Source: Oscillatoriales cyanobacterium
GTDB taxonomy: Bacteria > Cyanobacteriota > Cyanobacteriia > Cyanobacteriales > Microcoleaceae
Direction: 5' to 3'
DNA: 39,270 bases
Assembly (NCBI GenBank): GCA_004294385.1
Contig: REAP01000055.1
Coordinates: forward strand, 1 to 39,270
Below, in pieces: positions 15,768 through 24,427 of the stretch. The position numbers and the translations under genes were made by a program. Below the pieces are notes generated by a model. The model did no database searches. It was not told the DNA's origin and worked only from the letters and a program-made list of their open reading frames with translations. Within the stretch, counting starts at the first letter, position 1; the number at the start of each line of letters is the position of its first letter.

Positions 15768-16568
15768 ATGAACAAAATTAAAAATTATCAATTTCACTAT
15801 GACTTAACTGGTAATAAAAATTACCCACTAATTTTATTACTCCACGGATTCACCTGCGATAATCAAGACTTTAGTCCCATCATTTCCTTACTATCTCAAA
15901 ATTATTGCTGTCTAGCCGTTGACCTTCCCGGTCACGGAAAAACCAGAGTCAGTGGCGATGAAAGTTGCTATAATATGTCCAATACAGCCCAAGCATTAAT
16001 TCACTTATTAGATGATTTACAAATAGACAAATGTTTGTTACTAGGCTATTCAATGGGCGGGCGATTGGCACTCTACATGACATTGCATTTTCCTGATAGA
16101 TTCGAGAAGGTAGTGCTGGAGTCAGCTTCGCCGGGATTGAAGACAGAAAAAGATCGATCGCACCGCATCCAAGCCGATTTACACATAGCACAAAAGCTGG
16201 AAAATAGCAACCTGAAAGAATTTTTATTAAGTTGGTGCGATCGACCTTTATTCAAATCCTTAAAAAAATCTCCCAACTTCGATCGACTCATAGAAGCCCG
16301 TTTAGCAAATAATGCGATCGAATTAGCGAAATCCCTCCGCAACATGGGAACCGGCAACCAGCCCTCTCTCTGGACACAACTAGCACAAAATCAAATCCCT
16401 CTCCTCTTGCTAGTGGGAGAATATGATGATAAATTTAAAAATATAAATACCGAAATTGCAAATTTGTGTCCCGCAGCTAGTCTTAAGATTGTACCAAAAG
16501 CCGGTCACAACATCCACTTTGAAAATATTGATAAATTTGTCGCAGTTGTGAGACAATTTTATGATTAA
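15768..16568 (+). CDS. menH: SHCHC synthase (MenH), alpha/beta hydrolase
   Basis: MenH removes pyruvate from SEPHCHC to give SHCHC, the step after MenD. The 266-residue alpha/beta hydrolase has LLLHGFTCDNQDF (oxyanion region), the nucleophile elbow GYSMGGR (Ser near 95), Asp in VGEYDDKF and His in AGHNIHFEN. These form the catalytic triad. GTG at 15762 is an alternative start two codons upstream. It follows menA and precedes menC, which supports MenH over a generic hydrolase. A family B palindrome lies in the gap to menC. Confidence 0.92.
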   Translation: MNKIKNYQFHYDLTGNKNYPLILLLHGFTCDNQDFSPIISLLSQNYCCLAVDLPGHGKTRVSGDESCYNMSNTAQALIHLLDDLQIDKCLLLGYSMGGRLALYMTLHFPDRFEKVVLESASPGLKTEKDRSHRIQADLHIAQKLENSNLKEFLLSWCDRPLFKSLKKSPNFDRLIEARLANNAIELAKSLRNMGTGNQPSLWTQLAQNQIPLLLLVGEYDDKFKNINTEIANLCPAASLKIVPKAGHNIHFENIDKFVAVVRQFYD

Positions 16569-16590
16569 TAGGACTTACACATTGGGGTTC

Positions 16591-16654
16591 AGAAACCGGG
16601 TTTTTACGAAAATATTCGTTGCCACCCGCAGATTCGGTAAAAAACCCGGTTTCT
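16591..16654. repeat. Palindromic dispersed repeat (family B), copy 2
   Basis: AGAAACCGGGTTTTTACG on the left and CGGTAAAAAACCCGGTTTCT on the right form inverted arms. It sits between menH and menC on the plus strand. A hairpin here could partly end menH transcription before menC. Confidence 0.8.
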
Positions 16655-16691
16655 AGGCGTCGCATCGAGGACTGGATTAATTAAAAAATAA

Positions 16692-17738
16692 ATGCTGTAT
16701 CAATTCGAGTTTCGTACCTATCAACGAAAATTCAAGCGTCCATTACGAACAAGTCACGGAGTTTGGGATATTCGATCAGGTATTATCCTCAGACTTACTG
16801 ACGAAAATGGTCAAATTGGTTGGGGAGAAATTGCTCCATTGAGTTGGTTTGGTTCCGAAACTTTTGAGCAAGCTTTAGACTTTTGTACCTCGTTGCAAAC
16901 TCATATTTCAGAAGCAACTATTTTCGCTATTTCCGCTGAGTTGCCCGCCTGTCAATTTGGCTTCGAGTCAGCACTATCAAACGAGACAAATTCACCCCCC
17001 CCAGCCCCCCCTTGCCAAGGGGGGGAGCAAATTGGAAGTTTAATTTACCCTTGCGAAGGTGAGAAAAAACTGAGTCAGTACAGTGGTTTATTGCCAGCAG
17101 GAGAAGTGGCTTTGTCTGTTTTACAAATGCTTTGGAAACAGGGATTTCGGACGTTTAAATGGAAAATTGGGGTTGCTGCAATTGAGGAAGAATTAAAGGT
17201 TTTTCAGCAATTAGTCAAAGCAATGCACGATTTGGCCGATCGCAAACCAGCACTTTTACGATTAGATGCCAACGGCGGACTCAATTACTCCCAAGCAGAA
17301 ATATGGCTGCAAGCTTGTGATAATGTATTAGAAATTCCCGACTTTTCCGTAAGTGTTGAATTTTTAGAACAGCCGTTACCTATAACACAATTTGATGAAA
17401 TGCTAGCATTGAGTGCTGTGTACAAAACTGCGATCGCGCTAGATGAGTCAGTCGCCAATCTCGATCGCATCCAAGAATGCTACAATCAAGGCTGGCGGGG
17501 AATTTTCGTCGTCAAACCTGTGATTGCTGGTTCCCCATCCCAACTACGGAAATTTTGTCAAACCCACAATATAGACGCTGTTTTCTCATCAGTATTTGAA
17601 ACCGAAATAGGTAGACAAGCAGCATTAAATTTAGCAACAGAATTATCTCTCAATTCTAGAGCATTAGGCTTCGGTACCGATGACTGGTTCGATGATAATC
17701 AAGAAACCTGGTTAAAGCATCTATGGCAACAAATGTAA
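16692..17738 (+). CDS. menC: o-Succinylbenzoate synthase (MenC), enolase superfamily
   Basis: It dehydrates SHCHC to o-succinylbenzoate. The 348-residue protein has the enolase-superfamily capping domain and TIM barrel. Visible are the acid/base Lys in FKWKIGV (about 155), metal ligands in RLDANGG, EFLEQPLP and ALDESVAN, and the second Lys in FVVKPVIAG. Its stop overlaps the menE start by 16 nt, so the two are translationally coupled. An in-frame insertion of a C/G-rich dispersed repeat (16996-17026) adds about a dozen residues (NSPPPAPPCQGGEQ) in the N-terminal half. Confidence 0.94.
   Translation: MLYQFEFRTYQRKFKRPLRTSHGVWDIRSGIILRLTDENGQIGWGEIAPLSWFGSETFEQALDFCTSLQTHISEATIFAISAELPACQFGFESALSNETNSPPPAPPCQGGEQIGSLIYPCEGEKKLSQYSGLLPAGEVALSVLQMLWKQGFRTFKWKIGVAAIEEELKVFQQLVKAMHDLADRKPALLRLDANGGLNYSQAEIWLQACDNVLEIPDFSVSVEFLEQPLPITQFDEMLALSAVYKTAIALDESVANLDRIQECYNQGWRGIFVVKPVIAGSPSQLRKFCQTHNIDAVFSSVFETEIGRQAALNLATELSLNSRALGFGTDDWFDDNQETWLKHLWQQM
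16996..17026. repeat. C/G-rich dispersed repeat (family E) in frame inside menC
   Basis: ACCCCCCCCAGCC-type C runs, TTGCCAA, then GGGGGGG. It encodes SPPPAPPCQGGEQ between the MenC sequences ESALSNET and IGSLIYP and keeps the frame. Same family as 11349-11380 in menD. Confidence 0.75.
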
Positions 17739-19141
17739 CAACAAATATTTTGGATATTGCATCCAGATTACCCGATAATTGGCTGATTGGTGGTGATAGT
17801 CGCGAGATTGTTGAAATATGCGATCGCACATTTCAAAAATTAACCAAAAATAAACCACAGCAAACACCACAAATAATCTTCCTAGCAGAACCAGAACCCA
17901 TACAATTCATTGCCAGTTTCATCGCAGGTTGTGCCACCAAATCCCAAATTTTCCTCTGCAATCCCAACTGGGTAAAATCCGAATGGCAACAAGTTTTCGA
18001 TTTAGTCAAACCAGACATCATTCTTGGCAACAACACACTCCAAAATCTCACCGAAATAGGATTCATCGCATCTCCACTCCACAGACACAAAAACAATCCC
18101 CAATCCCCAATTACCAATTACCAATTACCATCAATAATGATTCCCACAGGAGGTTCGTCTGGAAAAATTCGTTTTGCGATGCACACTTGGGAAACACTCA
18201 CCGCATCAGTCCAAGGTTTTCAACAATATTTTGAAATTGAAAAAATTAACTCATTCTGCACTTTGCCATTATATCATGTCAGCGGTTTAATGCAATTCAT
18301 GCGTTCCTTTACTACCGGAGGAAAACTGGCAATTCAGTCATTTAAAGAATTAGAAACTGGCAAAAAATTCGACATCGAACCAGAAAGTTTTTTCATTTCC
18401 CTAGTTCCAACTCAACTCCAACGCCTGCTGCAAAACCCAGATACAGCTAATTGGCTATCCCGATTTCATACCGTACTTTTGGGTGGTGCTCCCGCTTGGC
18501 CAGAACTTTTAGAAATAGCTAGAAAATATCAGATAAAATTAGCTCTAACTTATGGCATGACAGAAACTGCCTCCCAAATTGCGACACTGAAACCAGCAGA
18601 TTTTCTCGCTGGGAATAACAGTTCCGGTCAAATTTTACCCCACGCTACAGTAACAATTCGGGGTTCAAAAGGCGAGATATTGTGTTACAATCAAGTTGGA
18701 AATATTGCTGTAAGTGCTAAATCTTTAGCATGGGGTTATTATCCAGACAAATTGGGCGATCGCAAATATCTGCAATTAGACGATTTAGGATTTTTCGATC
18801 AAAATAATTACTTAAACATTATTGGACGCAACAGCGACAAAATTATCACCGGTGGCGAAAACGTATTTCCTACCGAAGTCGAAGCTGCCATTAAATCTAC
18901 TAATTTAGTTACCGATGTTGCTGTCATTGGTTTGCTAGATAAACATTGGGGTCAAGTAGTAACAGCGATTTATGTTCCCGCTAATTCTGAAGTTACTGTC
19001 AAAACTCTACAAGTGGCAATAGAAGATAAGTTGAGCAAGTTTAAACAACCAAAAAATTGGGTTTTGGTAGAAAACTTCCCCCGCAACTCTCAAGGAAAAA
19101 TCAATCGAGAACAATTACAACAAATTGCTCTAAAATATTAA
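17723..19141 (+). CDS. menE: o-Succinylbenzoate-CoA ligase (MenE)
   Basis: It activates o-succinylbenzoate with ATP and CoA. The 472-residue ANL-superfamily ligase has the phosphate-binding loop IPTGGSSGKIRFAMHTW (about 140), motif LTYGMTETAS (about 277), the hinge DKIITGGENVFPTEVE (about 370) and the C-terminal Lys in PRNSQGKINREQL. Right before the phosphate loop there is a repeat-derived stretch ([14 protein letters not shown], about 125-138) encoded by STRR heptamers. It is coupled to menC by a 16-nt overlap. menB is not in the window. Confidence 0.94.
   Translation: MATNVTTNILDIASRLPDNWLIGGDSREIVEICDRTFQKLTKNKPQQTPQIIFLAEPEPIQFIASFIAGCATKSQIFLCNPNWVKSEWQQVFDLVKPDIILGNNTLQNLTEIGFIASPLHRHKNNPQSPITNYQLPSIMIPTGGSSGKIRFAMHTWETLTASVQGFQQYFEIEKINSFCTLPLYHVSGLMQFMRSFTTGGKLAIQSFKELETGKKFDIEPESFFISLVPTQLQRLLQNPDTANWLSRFHTVLLGGAPAWPELLEIARKYQIKLALTYGMTETASQIATLKPADFLAGNNSSGQILPHATVTIRGSKGEILCYNQVGNIAVSAKSLAWGYYPDKLGDRKYLQLDDLGFFDQNNYLNIIGRNSDKIITGGENVFPTEVEAAIKSTNLVTDVAVIGLLDKHWGQVVTAIYVPANSEVTVKTLQVAIEDKLSKFKQPKNWVLVENFPRNSQGKINREQLQQIALKY
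18097..18132. repeat. STRR heptamer cluster in frame inside menE
   Basis: CCCCAAT, CCCCAAT, then TACCAAT/TACCAAT units. They encode [12 protein letters not shown] without breaking the frame. The same peptide (ITNYQL) recurs in the glycosyltransferase at 30022-30068. Confidence 0.8.
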
Positions 19142-19192
19142 TAATTTCTAGCTACTGACAACACATATTGATATTATTTCCGACTCCTGACA

Positions 19193-19246
19193 ACAGTTAA
19201 CAGTCAACAGTCAACAGTCAACAGTCAATAGTCAACAGTCAAGTGA
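19193..19246. repeat. Heptamer tandem repeat (CAGTCAA) between menE and panE-like gene
   Basis: About seven units of CAGTCAA/CAGTTAA, lying between convergent genes. An inverse-orientation relative (GTTGACT) is at 25759-25793. Confidence 0.85.
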
Positions 19247-19250
19247 CTAA

Positions 19251-20228
19251 TTACTCCACACCTAACAGCCTTCTCACTCTTTCTGCTTCTTGTCTTTGAG
19301 CATCCACAAACTTCAACATTCGGTAAAGCACCTCTATTTGTGGCAACTTAATACCTGCTTGCTCCGCCGCTCGTATCGGGTTGCCAAAAATCGCCTCAAC
19401 TTCTAGTGGCCGCGATTCATCATAATCGATTTTCATACTGGTGCGATAAGGTTTCATTTTGTGAGTATAGTCAAGCATATGTGGAATGAAATCATCGGGA
19501 ATAATGCGATCGCAAGTTTTAGCACCCGCCACCACTTCTCCCATGATTTGCTCCACTAAAATCAGAGTATCGGGATTAGCCATCAGTTCGTCTGTTCTTG
19601 CATTTAGCACTACAGACAACCCGTTATAGGGGATATTCCAAATAAGTTTTTTCCACCTAGACAAGAGTAAATCTTCGCTCATTTTAATCGGAATGTGAGC
19701 GCGTTTAAAATCATTAGCAATTTGGTGCAATCTGTTGGTAATACCTATGGGTTGATAATCTTTTCTATATTCTCCCAAGGTTATAGTACCGTAATCTAGA
19801 TGGCAGATATGACCGGGCGAAACTTTATAGGAACACAGAAAACATAGCCCGCCAATCACTCGTTCTGCACCAACAATTTTAGCGACTTCCGGTTCGACAT
19901 TCAGTCCGTTTTGCAAGACCAAAACTACGCCATTATCCTTTAATAAAGGAGGCAATAGTTTTGGCAGTAAGTGATTTTGAGTTGTTTTCAGCGCGACAAT
20001 TACCACATCGCATTGAGGCATTTTGTGCGAGTCATGGTAGGCGCGGACTTGCGGGAGGGTGAAATCGCCTTGGGGAGACTCGACAATCAAGCCATGTTTT
20101 TTGACGTGTTCGTAATCGCTTCGCAACAAAAAATTGACTTCTAAACCAGCTTTTTGTAGTTTAGCGCCGTAGAATCCACCTAAAGCTCCCGTGCCAACGA
20201 TGGCATAATTACGATTGTGATTTGACAT
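19251..20228 (-). CDS. PanE/ApbA-family ketopantoate reductase
   Basis: The family uses NADPH to reduce 2-dehydropantoate in pantothenate synthesis, but many paralogues act on other 2-keto acids. The 325-residue protein has the Rossmann motif GTGALGGFYGAKL (about 12-24), VALKTTQN with the conserved Lys, LQNGLNVEP, and the catalytic-Lys region RWKKLIWNIPYNGLSVVL (about 190), with a C-terminal helical domain. An acidic and Arg-rich tail ends RRLLGVE. It sits between menE and the DHNA-CoA thioesterase. The gap to the thioesterase is 45 bp on the same strand, so they may be co-transcribed, but no functional link is evident. panE proper cannot be told from a paralogue by sight. Confidence 0.85.
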   Translation of the reverse strand: MSNHNRNYAIVGTGALGGFYGAKLQKAGLEVNFLLRSDYEHVKKHGLIVESPQGDFTLPQVRAYHDSHKMPQCDVVIVALKTTQNHLLPKLLPPLLKDNGVVLVLQNGLNVEPEVAKIVGAERVIGGLCFLCSYKVSPGHICHLDYGTITLGEYRKDYQPIGITNRLHQIANDFKRAHIPIKMSEDLLLSRWKKLIWNIPYNGLSVVLNARTDELMANPDTLILVEQIMGEVVAGAKTCDRIIPDDFIPHMLDYTHKMKPYRTSMKIDYDESRPLEVEAIFGNPIRAAEQAGIKLPQIEVLYRMLKFVDAQRQEAERVRRLLGVE

Positions 20229-20273
20229 GATGTTGATGAATAAATAATTAGGAATAAGGATGCAATCTAAAAT

Positions 20274-20681
20274 TTAAAATTGTTTTAGCCACTGCATCAA
20301 TTCTTCAGATAGCTGTTTTCTGGTTCGGTTGACTGCATCGATGCAGACGTGCTTAGTAAGAGCTTTAGACGCAGATTTCTCTGCAACTGATTCGGAAAAA
20401 ATTTGGTAGGTAATTTCAAATTCATCGCCGGCAACCTGTTTGGGTGTCAATTGAATAGTTAGTCGATCGCCTGGAAACATCGGACGGTAAAAATCTACAC
20501 TAGCATGAACAATCGGAATAGCGCGATCGGGATTGCTAAAAAACACTTTGAGATTGATTCCTGATGCCACTAGAGATGCCTCGTAAGCTTCGTGACACAT
20601 CGCTAAGACGTTGGCAAAGTAGACAACTCCAGCGGCATCGGTATCTTGGAAACGGACTGTACGAGTGTAAATAAAAGGCAT
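20274..20681 (-). CDS. 1,4-Dihydroxy-2-naphthoyl-CoA thioesterase (hotdog fold)
   Basis: It releases DHNA from DHNA-CoA, the step between MenB and MenA in phylloquinone synthesis (Slr0204 family in Synechocystis). The 135-residue hotdog protein has the catalytic segment [18 protein letters not shown] (Asp near residue 13-15), HEAYEASL on the long helix, and [19 protein letters not shown], typical of 4-hydroxybenzoyl-CoA-type thioesterases. Finding it 1.1 kb from menE supports the specific role over a generic acyl-CoA thioesterase. Confidence 0.88.
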   Translation of the reverse strand: MPFIYTRTVRFQDTDAAGVVYFANVLAMCHEAYEASLVASGINLKVFFSNPDRAIPIVHASVDFYRPMFPGDRLTIQLTPKQVAGDEFEITYQIFSESVAEKSASKALTKHVCIDAVNRTRKQLSEELMQWLKQF

Positions 20682-20782
20682 TTAAAGTGGTTTTGAATTT
20701 TGAATCCTGAGTTTTGAGTTAAAATTTTTGTATTTATTTAATTCAAAACTCATAAGTTATGCTCCTTTTTTGATCAAAGTTT

Positions 20783-21229
20783 TTAACCTTTGTTCTTAAT
20801 CAACATCACATCTATAATCTTGAGGGCAATCTCTTCGGAAAGTCCCAAGGCACTGTAAAGATCGTTCAAAAGCTGCTCTTCTTCTTCGGAAACCTCACCA
20901 TCTGCTAAAGCGATATCCGTTGTCACAGCAAAAACAGTTTCTTTGAGCTCGTCAGGAAGTGCTGCCAAAGCTGCATCAAATAATGCCTGAACTCCTTGTC
21001 GTTGCAGAAGCATCAGTAGTCGATCGAGCATTTTTTTCATCACATCATTCGGATAGCTTCTAAACAGTTGCATCCGAGATAAAGCCATGTTGAGCGCTTG
21101 ACTTTCGCTCTCATTAATGTAACCATCGGCTGCTACGGCAATTAGGGCGATCGCGGCAAATGCTTCGGCTGGCCCCACAGTTACCTCACCTTGTTGGCGA
21201 GTCTGTGATATCTTATCAAATAAACCCAT
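20783..21229 (-). CDS. TerB-family (tellurite resistance-like) protein
   Basis: The 148-residue helical protein has two TerB-type acidic repeats, AVAADGYINESESQALN (about 31-47) and DIALADGEVSEEEEQLLN (about 108-125), each with the DG-x-E pattern that binds divalent metal in the TerB/DjlA fold. Its precise role is unknown in cyanobacteria; related proteins are linked to membrane-associated stress complexes. The ATG is preceded by GAGGAAAT, a fair ribosome binding site. It lies downstream of a DUF815 ATPase on the same strand with a 92-bp gap. Confidence 0.85.
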   Translation of the reverse strand: MGLFDKISQTRQQGEVTVGPAEAFAAIALIAVAADGYINESESQALNMALSRMQLFRSYPNDVMKKMLDRLLMLLQRQGVQALFDAALAALPDELKETVFAVTTDIALADGEVSEEEEQLLNDLYSALGLSEEIALKIIDVMLIKNKG

Positions 21230-21267
21230 TATAATTTCCTCATTCTTTAGTGTGTTAATCCTTCGAC

Positions 21268-21295
21268 CCTCCTTGGCTTTGCTCAGGAGGTTTTT
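21268..21295 (+). terminator. Terminator-like hairpin, plus strand, antisense to its neighbours
   Basis: CCTCCT and AGGAGG pair around an 11-nt loop and are followed by TTTTT on the plus strand. Both flanking genes are on the minus strand, so it would stop antisense transcription or end an unseen plus-strand RNA. Confidence 0.4.
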
Positions 21296-21321
21296 CGGGG
21301 AGTTTAAGTAATTATATCAAA

Positions 21322-22626
21322 CTACTTTTCAGAAAGGGCTAATTCTGCTTTCAAAAAATCCACAAACTGTCGTGCTGTTCGACCCGATCGCCCATTACGA
21401 CGTGTAGCCCACTCTTTTGCCCGATATTCCAAATCTTCAGTTGCGAGTTTGATCCCAGCCAGCAGTGCCAAATGTCGGACAATAGTTAAATATGTGTCTT
21501 GATCCGCCGGTTCAAAAGTTAAAGTCAAGCCAAAGCGATCGCTAAATGAAAGTTTTTCCTGTACCGTATCCCAAGCGTGAACTTCATCACCATCGCGGGG
21601 GCGAGGCCTGTCGTCAAAAAACTCTCGAATTAAATGCCGCCTATTAGATGTCGCGTAAACTACTACATTTTGAGACCGGGCGGTGACATTTCCTTCTAAA
21701 ACCACTTTCAAGGATTTAAAAGCATCATCATCTTCCTCAAAGGAAAGGTCATCCACAAAAATGATAAACTTTTGAGGAACTCCCCGCAACTGTTCCACAA
21801 TTAGTGGTAAATCTTGCAAATCCGATTTGGATACTTCAATCAAGCGCAAATTGCGAGTCCCATATTCATTTAATAGCGACTTCACCAAAGAAGACTTGCC
21901 AGAACCACGACTCCCATACAGCAAAACGTGCAAAGCCGGATAACCAGCCAGCAAAAACTCCGTATTTTTGACCAAAGCATCTCGTTGCCAATCGCAGCAG
22001 ACTAATTCTTGCAGATTTATGCGATCGGGATGCGAAATACTCGTCAACTGCCGATTTCGCCACTGAAATGCGCGATATTCAGCAAACACACCAGTCCCAA
22101 ATTTGTGGTAATATTCTGCCAAAGATTCCGCAGCACTAGACCAATTTTCCAGTTTTCCATGCAATGGTAAATCGCCGTTTTCTTTGACAGTTTCTGAATG
22201 CCAAATCGGAGGTACTGCCTCAAGTTGACCAGCTACCCGCACCCATTTGCTCAACTGTTCATCGCCACATTGATAAAGATTATACAACACTTGTAAATCG
22301 TGCCGTGCTGCCTCCACTAAAGTCGGGGATAAACCAGCAAAATCTGTGTTCTGAGCTTTGCGAGAAAATGGATTTTCGTCTTTCAAAATTTGAGAAATCA
22401 GGAAATCTTTCCAACTCAGATTTTGAGCAGCCTGAATTTTAAACCAGTTTCCGTAAGCTGTCAGACAGTCTAAACCGCTGACATCGCTGTGATGCAGGGC
22501 GTGTAGCAAGTCGAGAAAGGCTTGACCTGCGGGGCTTTTGAACACCGATTGGTATAGCAGCAGGGATGCTGTTTGGCGTTGGAGGTAGCGGATTTGGGCG
22601 ATCGCGCCAGAAGTTAGGGCTGACAT
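21322..22626 (-). CDS. DUF815-family P-loop ATPase
   Basis: The AAA-type ATPase of unknown role has 434 residues. Walker A is YGSRGSGKSSLVKSLL (about 238-253), Walker B FIIFVDDLSFEEDDD (about 290), and the sensor-like region VVYATSNRRHLIREFF (about 320), followed by the DUF815 hallmark RFGLTLTFEPADQDTYL. The N-terminal 200 residues are helical and specific to this group. It starts divergently from the TMEM14-like gene across 124 bp. The family is widespread and its function unproven. Confidence 0.9.
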   Translation of the reverse strand: MSALTSGAIAQIRYLQRQTASLLLYQSVFKSPAGQAFLDLLHALHHSDVSGLDCLTAYGNWFKIQAAQNLSWKDFLISQILKDENPFSRKAQNTDFAGLSPTLVEAARHDLQVLYNLYQCGDEQLSKWVRVAGQLEAVPPIWHSETVKENGDLPLHGKLENWSSAAESLAEYYHKFGTGVFAEYRAFQWRNRQLTSISHPDRINLQELVCCDWQRDALVKNTEFLLAGYPALHVLLYGSRGSGKSSLVKSLLNEYGTRNLRLIEVSKSDLQDLPLIVEQLRGVPQKFIIFVDDLSFEEDDDAFKSLKVVLEGNVTARSQNVVVYATSNRRHLIREFFDDRPRPRDGDEVHAWDTVQEKLSFSDRFGLTLTFEPADQDTYLTIVRHLALLAGIKLATEDLEYRAKEWATRRNGRSGRTARQFVDFLKAELALSEK

Positions 22627-22750
22627 AATTTCAATTGTTTAGCAGTTAAAGGTTCTAGCGGTTTAATAAATTTTCTAACAATTTGGGACATTAGTTGCAG
22701 TCTGCACTGTATAAATTGAGGTGAACTTGTGAAATCTGACAGGATAAAAA

Positions 22751-23074
22751 ATGAATTTAGGTATAGCAGCAGCTTTGGGCTACGGCATCTTAACGCTGAT
22801 TGGTGGCATCATGGGCTATCTCAAGGCTAAAAGCCAAGCCTCGTTAATTTCTGGCCTTGTTAGCGGTTCGCTGCTTATTTTAGCTGGCACCGCAGAACTT
22901 ATGGGACAGAGTTGGGGTTTGATATTAGCAGCAGTCATCTCCGCTGCTTTAGCCATTGTCTTTATTGTGCGCCTCGTAAAAACTCGCAAGTTTATGCCAG
23001 CCGGAATGCTGATTTTAGCTAGCTTAGTGTCTTTCGGCGCGATCGCCTACGAAATCAGCGGTCAATATCAATAG
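22751..23074 (+). CDS. TMEM14/UPF0136-family membrane protein
   Basis: A 107-residue protein with four predicted membrane helices (about 3-22, 29-48, 54-75 and 83-103) and small-residue-rich helices with GG/GYL motifs, as in TMEM14. Plant TMEM14-family proteins (FAX) are implicated in fatty-acid export from plastids; in cyanobacteria the role is inferred only. A ribosome binding site (AGGATAAAAA before ATG) supports the start. The gene is followed by a large heptamer-repeat array. Confidence 0.85.
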   Translation: MNLGIAAALGYGILTLIGGIMGYLKAKSQASLISGLVSGSLLILAGTAELMGQSWGLILAAVISAALAIVFIVRLVKTRKFMPAGMLILASLVSFGAIAYEISGQYQ

Positions 23075-23082
23075 TCTTCAAA

Positions 23083-23335
23083 ATGGGTAATTGGGAATTG
23101 GTAATGGGTAATGGGTAATTGGTAATTGGTAATGGGTAATTGGTAATGGGTAATTGGTAATGGGTAATGAGTTATTGGTAATTGGTAATGCCCAATGCCC
23201 AATGCCCAATGCCCAATGCCCAATGCCCAATGCCCAATGCCCAATGCCCAATTCCCAATGCCCAATTCCCAATTCCCAATTCCCAATTCCCAATTCCCAA
23301 TAACTACTAACCAATTCCCAATAACTACTAACCAA
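23083..23335. repeat. Compound heptamer STRR array
   Basis: About 250 bp. The left half is built from GGTAATT/GGGTAAT units (23083-23184), then an abrupt change to CCCAATG units (about 23187-23245) and CCCAATT units (to about 23305), and finally two ATAACTACTAACCAATTCCC-like units. It separates two convergent genes. Several spurious reading frames of the type [12 protein letters not shown] run through it. Confidence 0.92.
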
Positions 23336-24350
23336 TAACTGATTCAATATACTGCTGAATTTCCCTAAGTTGTTGCAACTGCAATTCCATCCAATCTTTT
23401 TCCGCCGATCGCTGTTCCAGTGTCTCTTTCTGATATCGCACCTGCTTCTCTAAAAATTTATTGTAAAACATCATCGTTTTTTCAATTGTCTGAATTGCCA
23501 AACTGATCCTTTCTTCAAATATCAAAACAATCAAATTATCCATAATTGATGAAATCACTTTACAAGACTCTTTAAAATCGGCTAAACTGATTCCCATCTT
23601 GCTTTTGTGAACCAGAGTTTCTACAGGATCTTTCAGTGTTTGTTTCAAAGTCTTCATCGAAGAATTTGGTAAATACTTCATAGGTTCCGTAAACTTCGAG
23701 ACAATTTCTCCGCCTATTGATTGTACTTGCTCTCTAAATCTCGATTGACTTTTGAGATCGAAGCATTCAATACAAAATTCAATTTTTTCTATATCAATAG
23801 ACTGTAATTCTTTAAAAATTAAATGGAGTTCATTTTCCACAATCACAACTACCCGGTCTGCGTAGCAATTAACTTCATTTCTCAACTCTTTATGCAAATT
23901 ATTTTTTTCAAAATAACCGATAGTATCTCTTTGAAAAATTTGCTGATTTTCATCCCACAAGAACCACTGGTTTTGTAACTTGGTAGACTGATCTTTCCAC
24001 AATTTGCGAACTTTAACAACAGCCTCATATTGGCCTTGTTTTCCTAAATTACGAATTCTCACATCGCATCCGCTTAGTCTGCCAATTTGCTCCCAAACAT
24101 CAACAGCAGATGATTGAGCAATTCTCGGCTTACTATTCCAGACATCCTCAGCATGAGACACATCTTTGAAACATACCTTAAGTAACTCCTTGAGTCTGAG
24201 GGCTGATTCTTTAATTTCCTGAATACAAGGCTGCATATCTACGCTAAGGTGAGTAGCTGACTGTTTAATCTCTAGGGATTTATATTCATCTGCCAGCAAT
24301 TTTTCATTACACTGGGCAATAGCCTGGAATAGGACTAGATACTCATTCAT
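23328..24350 (-). CDS. Unrecognised helical protein (340 aa)
   Basis: Not recognised. The protein is predominantly helical with Lys/Glu-rich amphipathic stretches and several Cys. A helix at about 263-290 is hydrophobic ([21 protein letters not shown]) and the C terminus is a coiled coil (about 300-335). No signal peptide, P-loop or enzyme motif is seen. The stop lies at the edge of the heptamer array. It is divergent from another unrecognised helical protein with only 77 bp between the start codons, so the two may share regulation and act together. Codon use and HIP1 content are lower than in neighbouring housekeeping genes, which fits accessory DNA. Confidence 0.75.
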   Translation of the reverse strand: MNEYLVLFQAIAQCNEKLLADEYKSLEIKQSATHLSVDMQPCIQEIKESALRLKELLKVCFKDVSHAEDVWNSKPRIAQSSAVDVWEQIGRLSGCDVRIRNLGKQGQYEAVVKVRKLWKDQSTKLQNQWFLWDENQQIFQRDTIGYFEKNNLHKELRNEVNCYADRVVVIVENELHLIFKELQSIDIEKIEFCIECFDLKSQSRFREQVQSIGGEIVSKFTEPMKYLPNSSMKTLKQTLKDPVETLVHKSKMGISLADFKESCKVISSIMDNLIVLIFEERISLAIQTIEKTMMFYNKFLEKQVRYQKETLEQRSAEKDWMELQLQQLREIQQYIESVIG

Positions 24351-24427
24351 TTCCGAAATTCCTCTCTTTCCCTAAATAACATACAATACAGAACATCTGC
24401 CTTTTTGAATACAAACTGAGTCCAAAC

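Noticed and set aside
23068..23347. Frames of the [12 protein letters not shown] type
   Set aside because: They are translations of heptamer repeats, as frames through 7-nt repeats stay open by chance.
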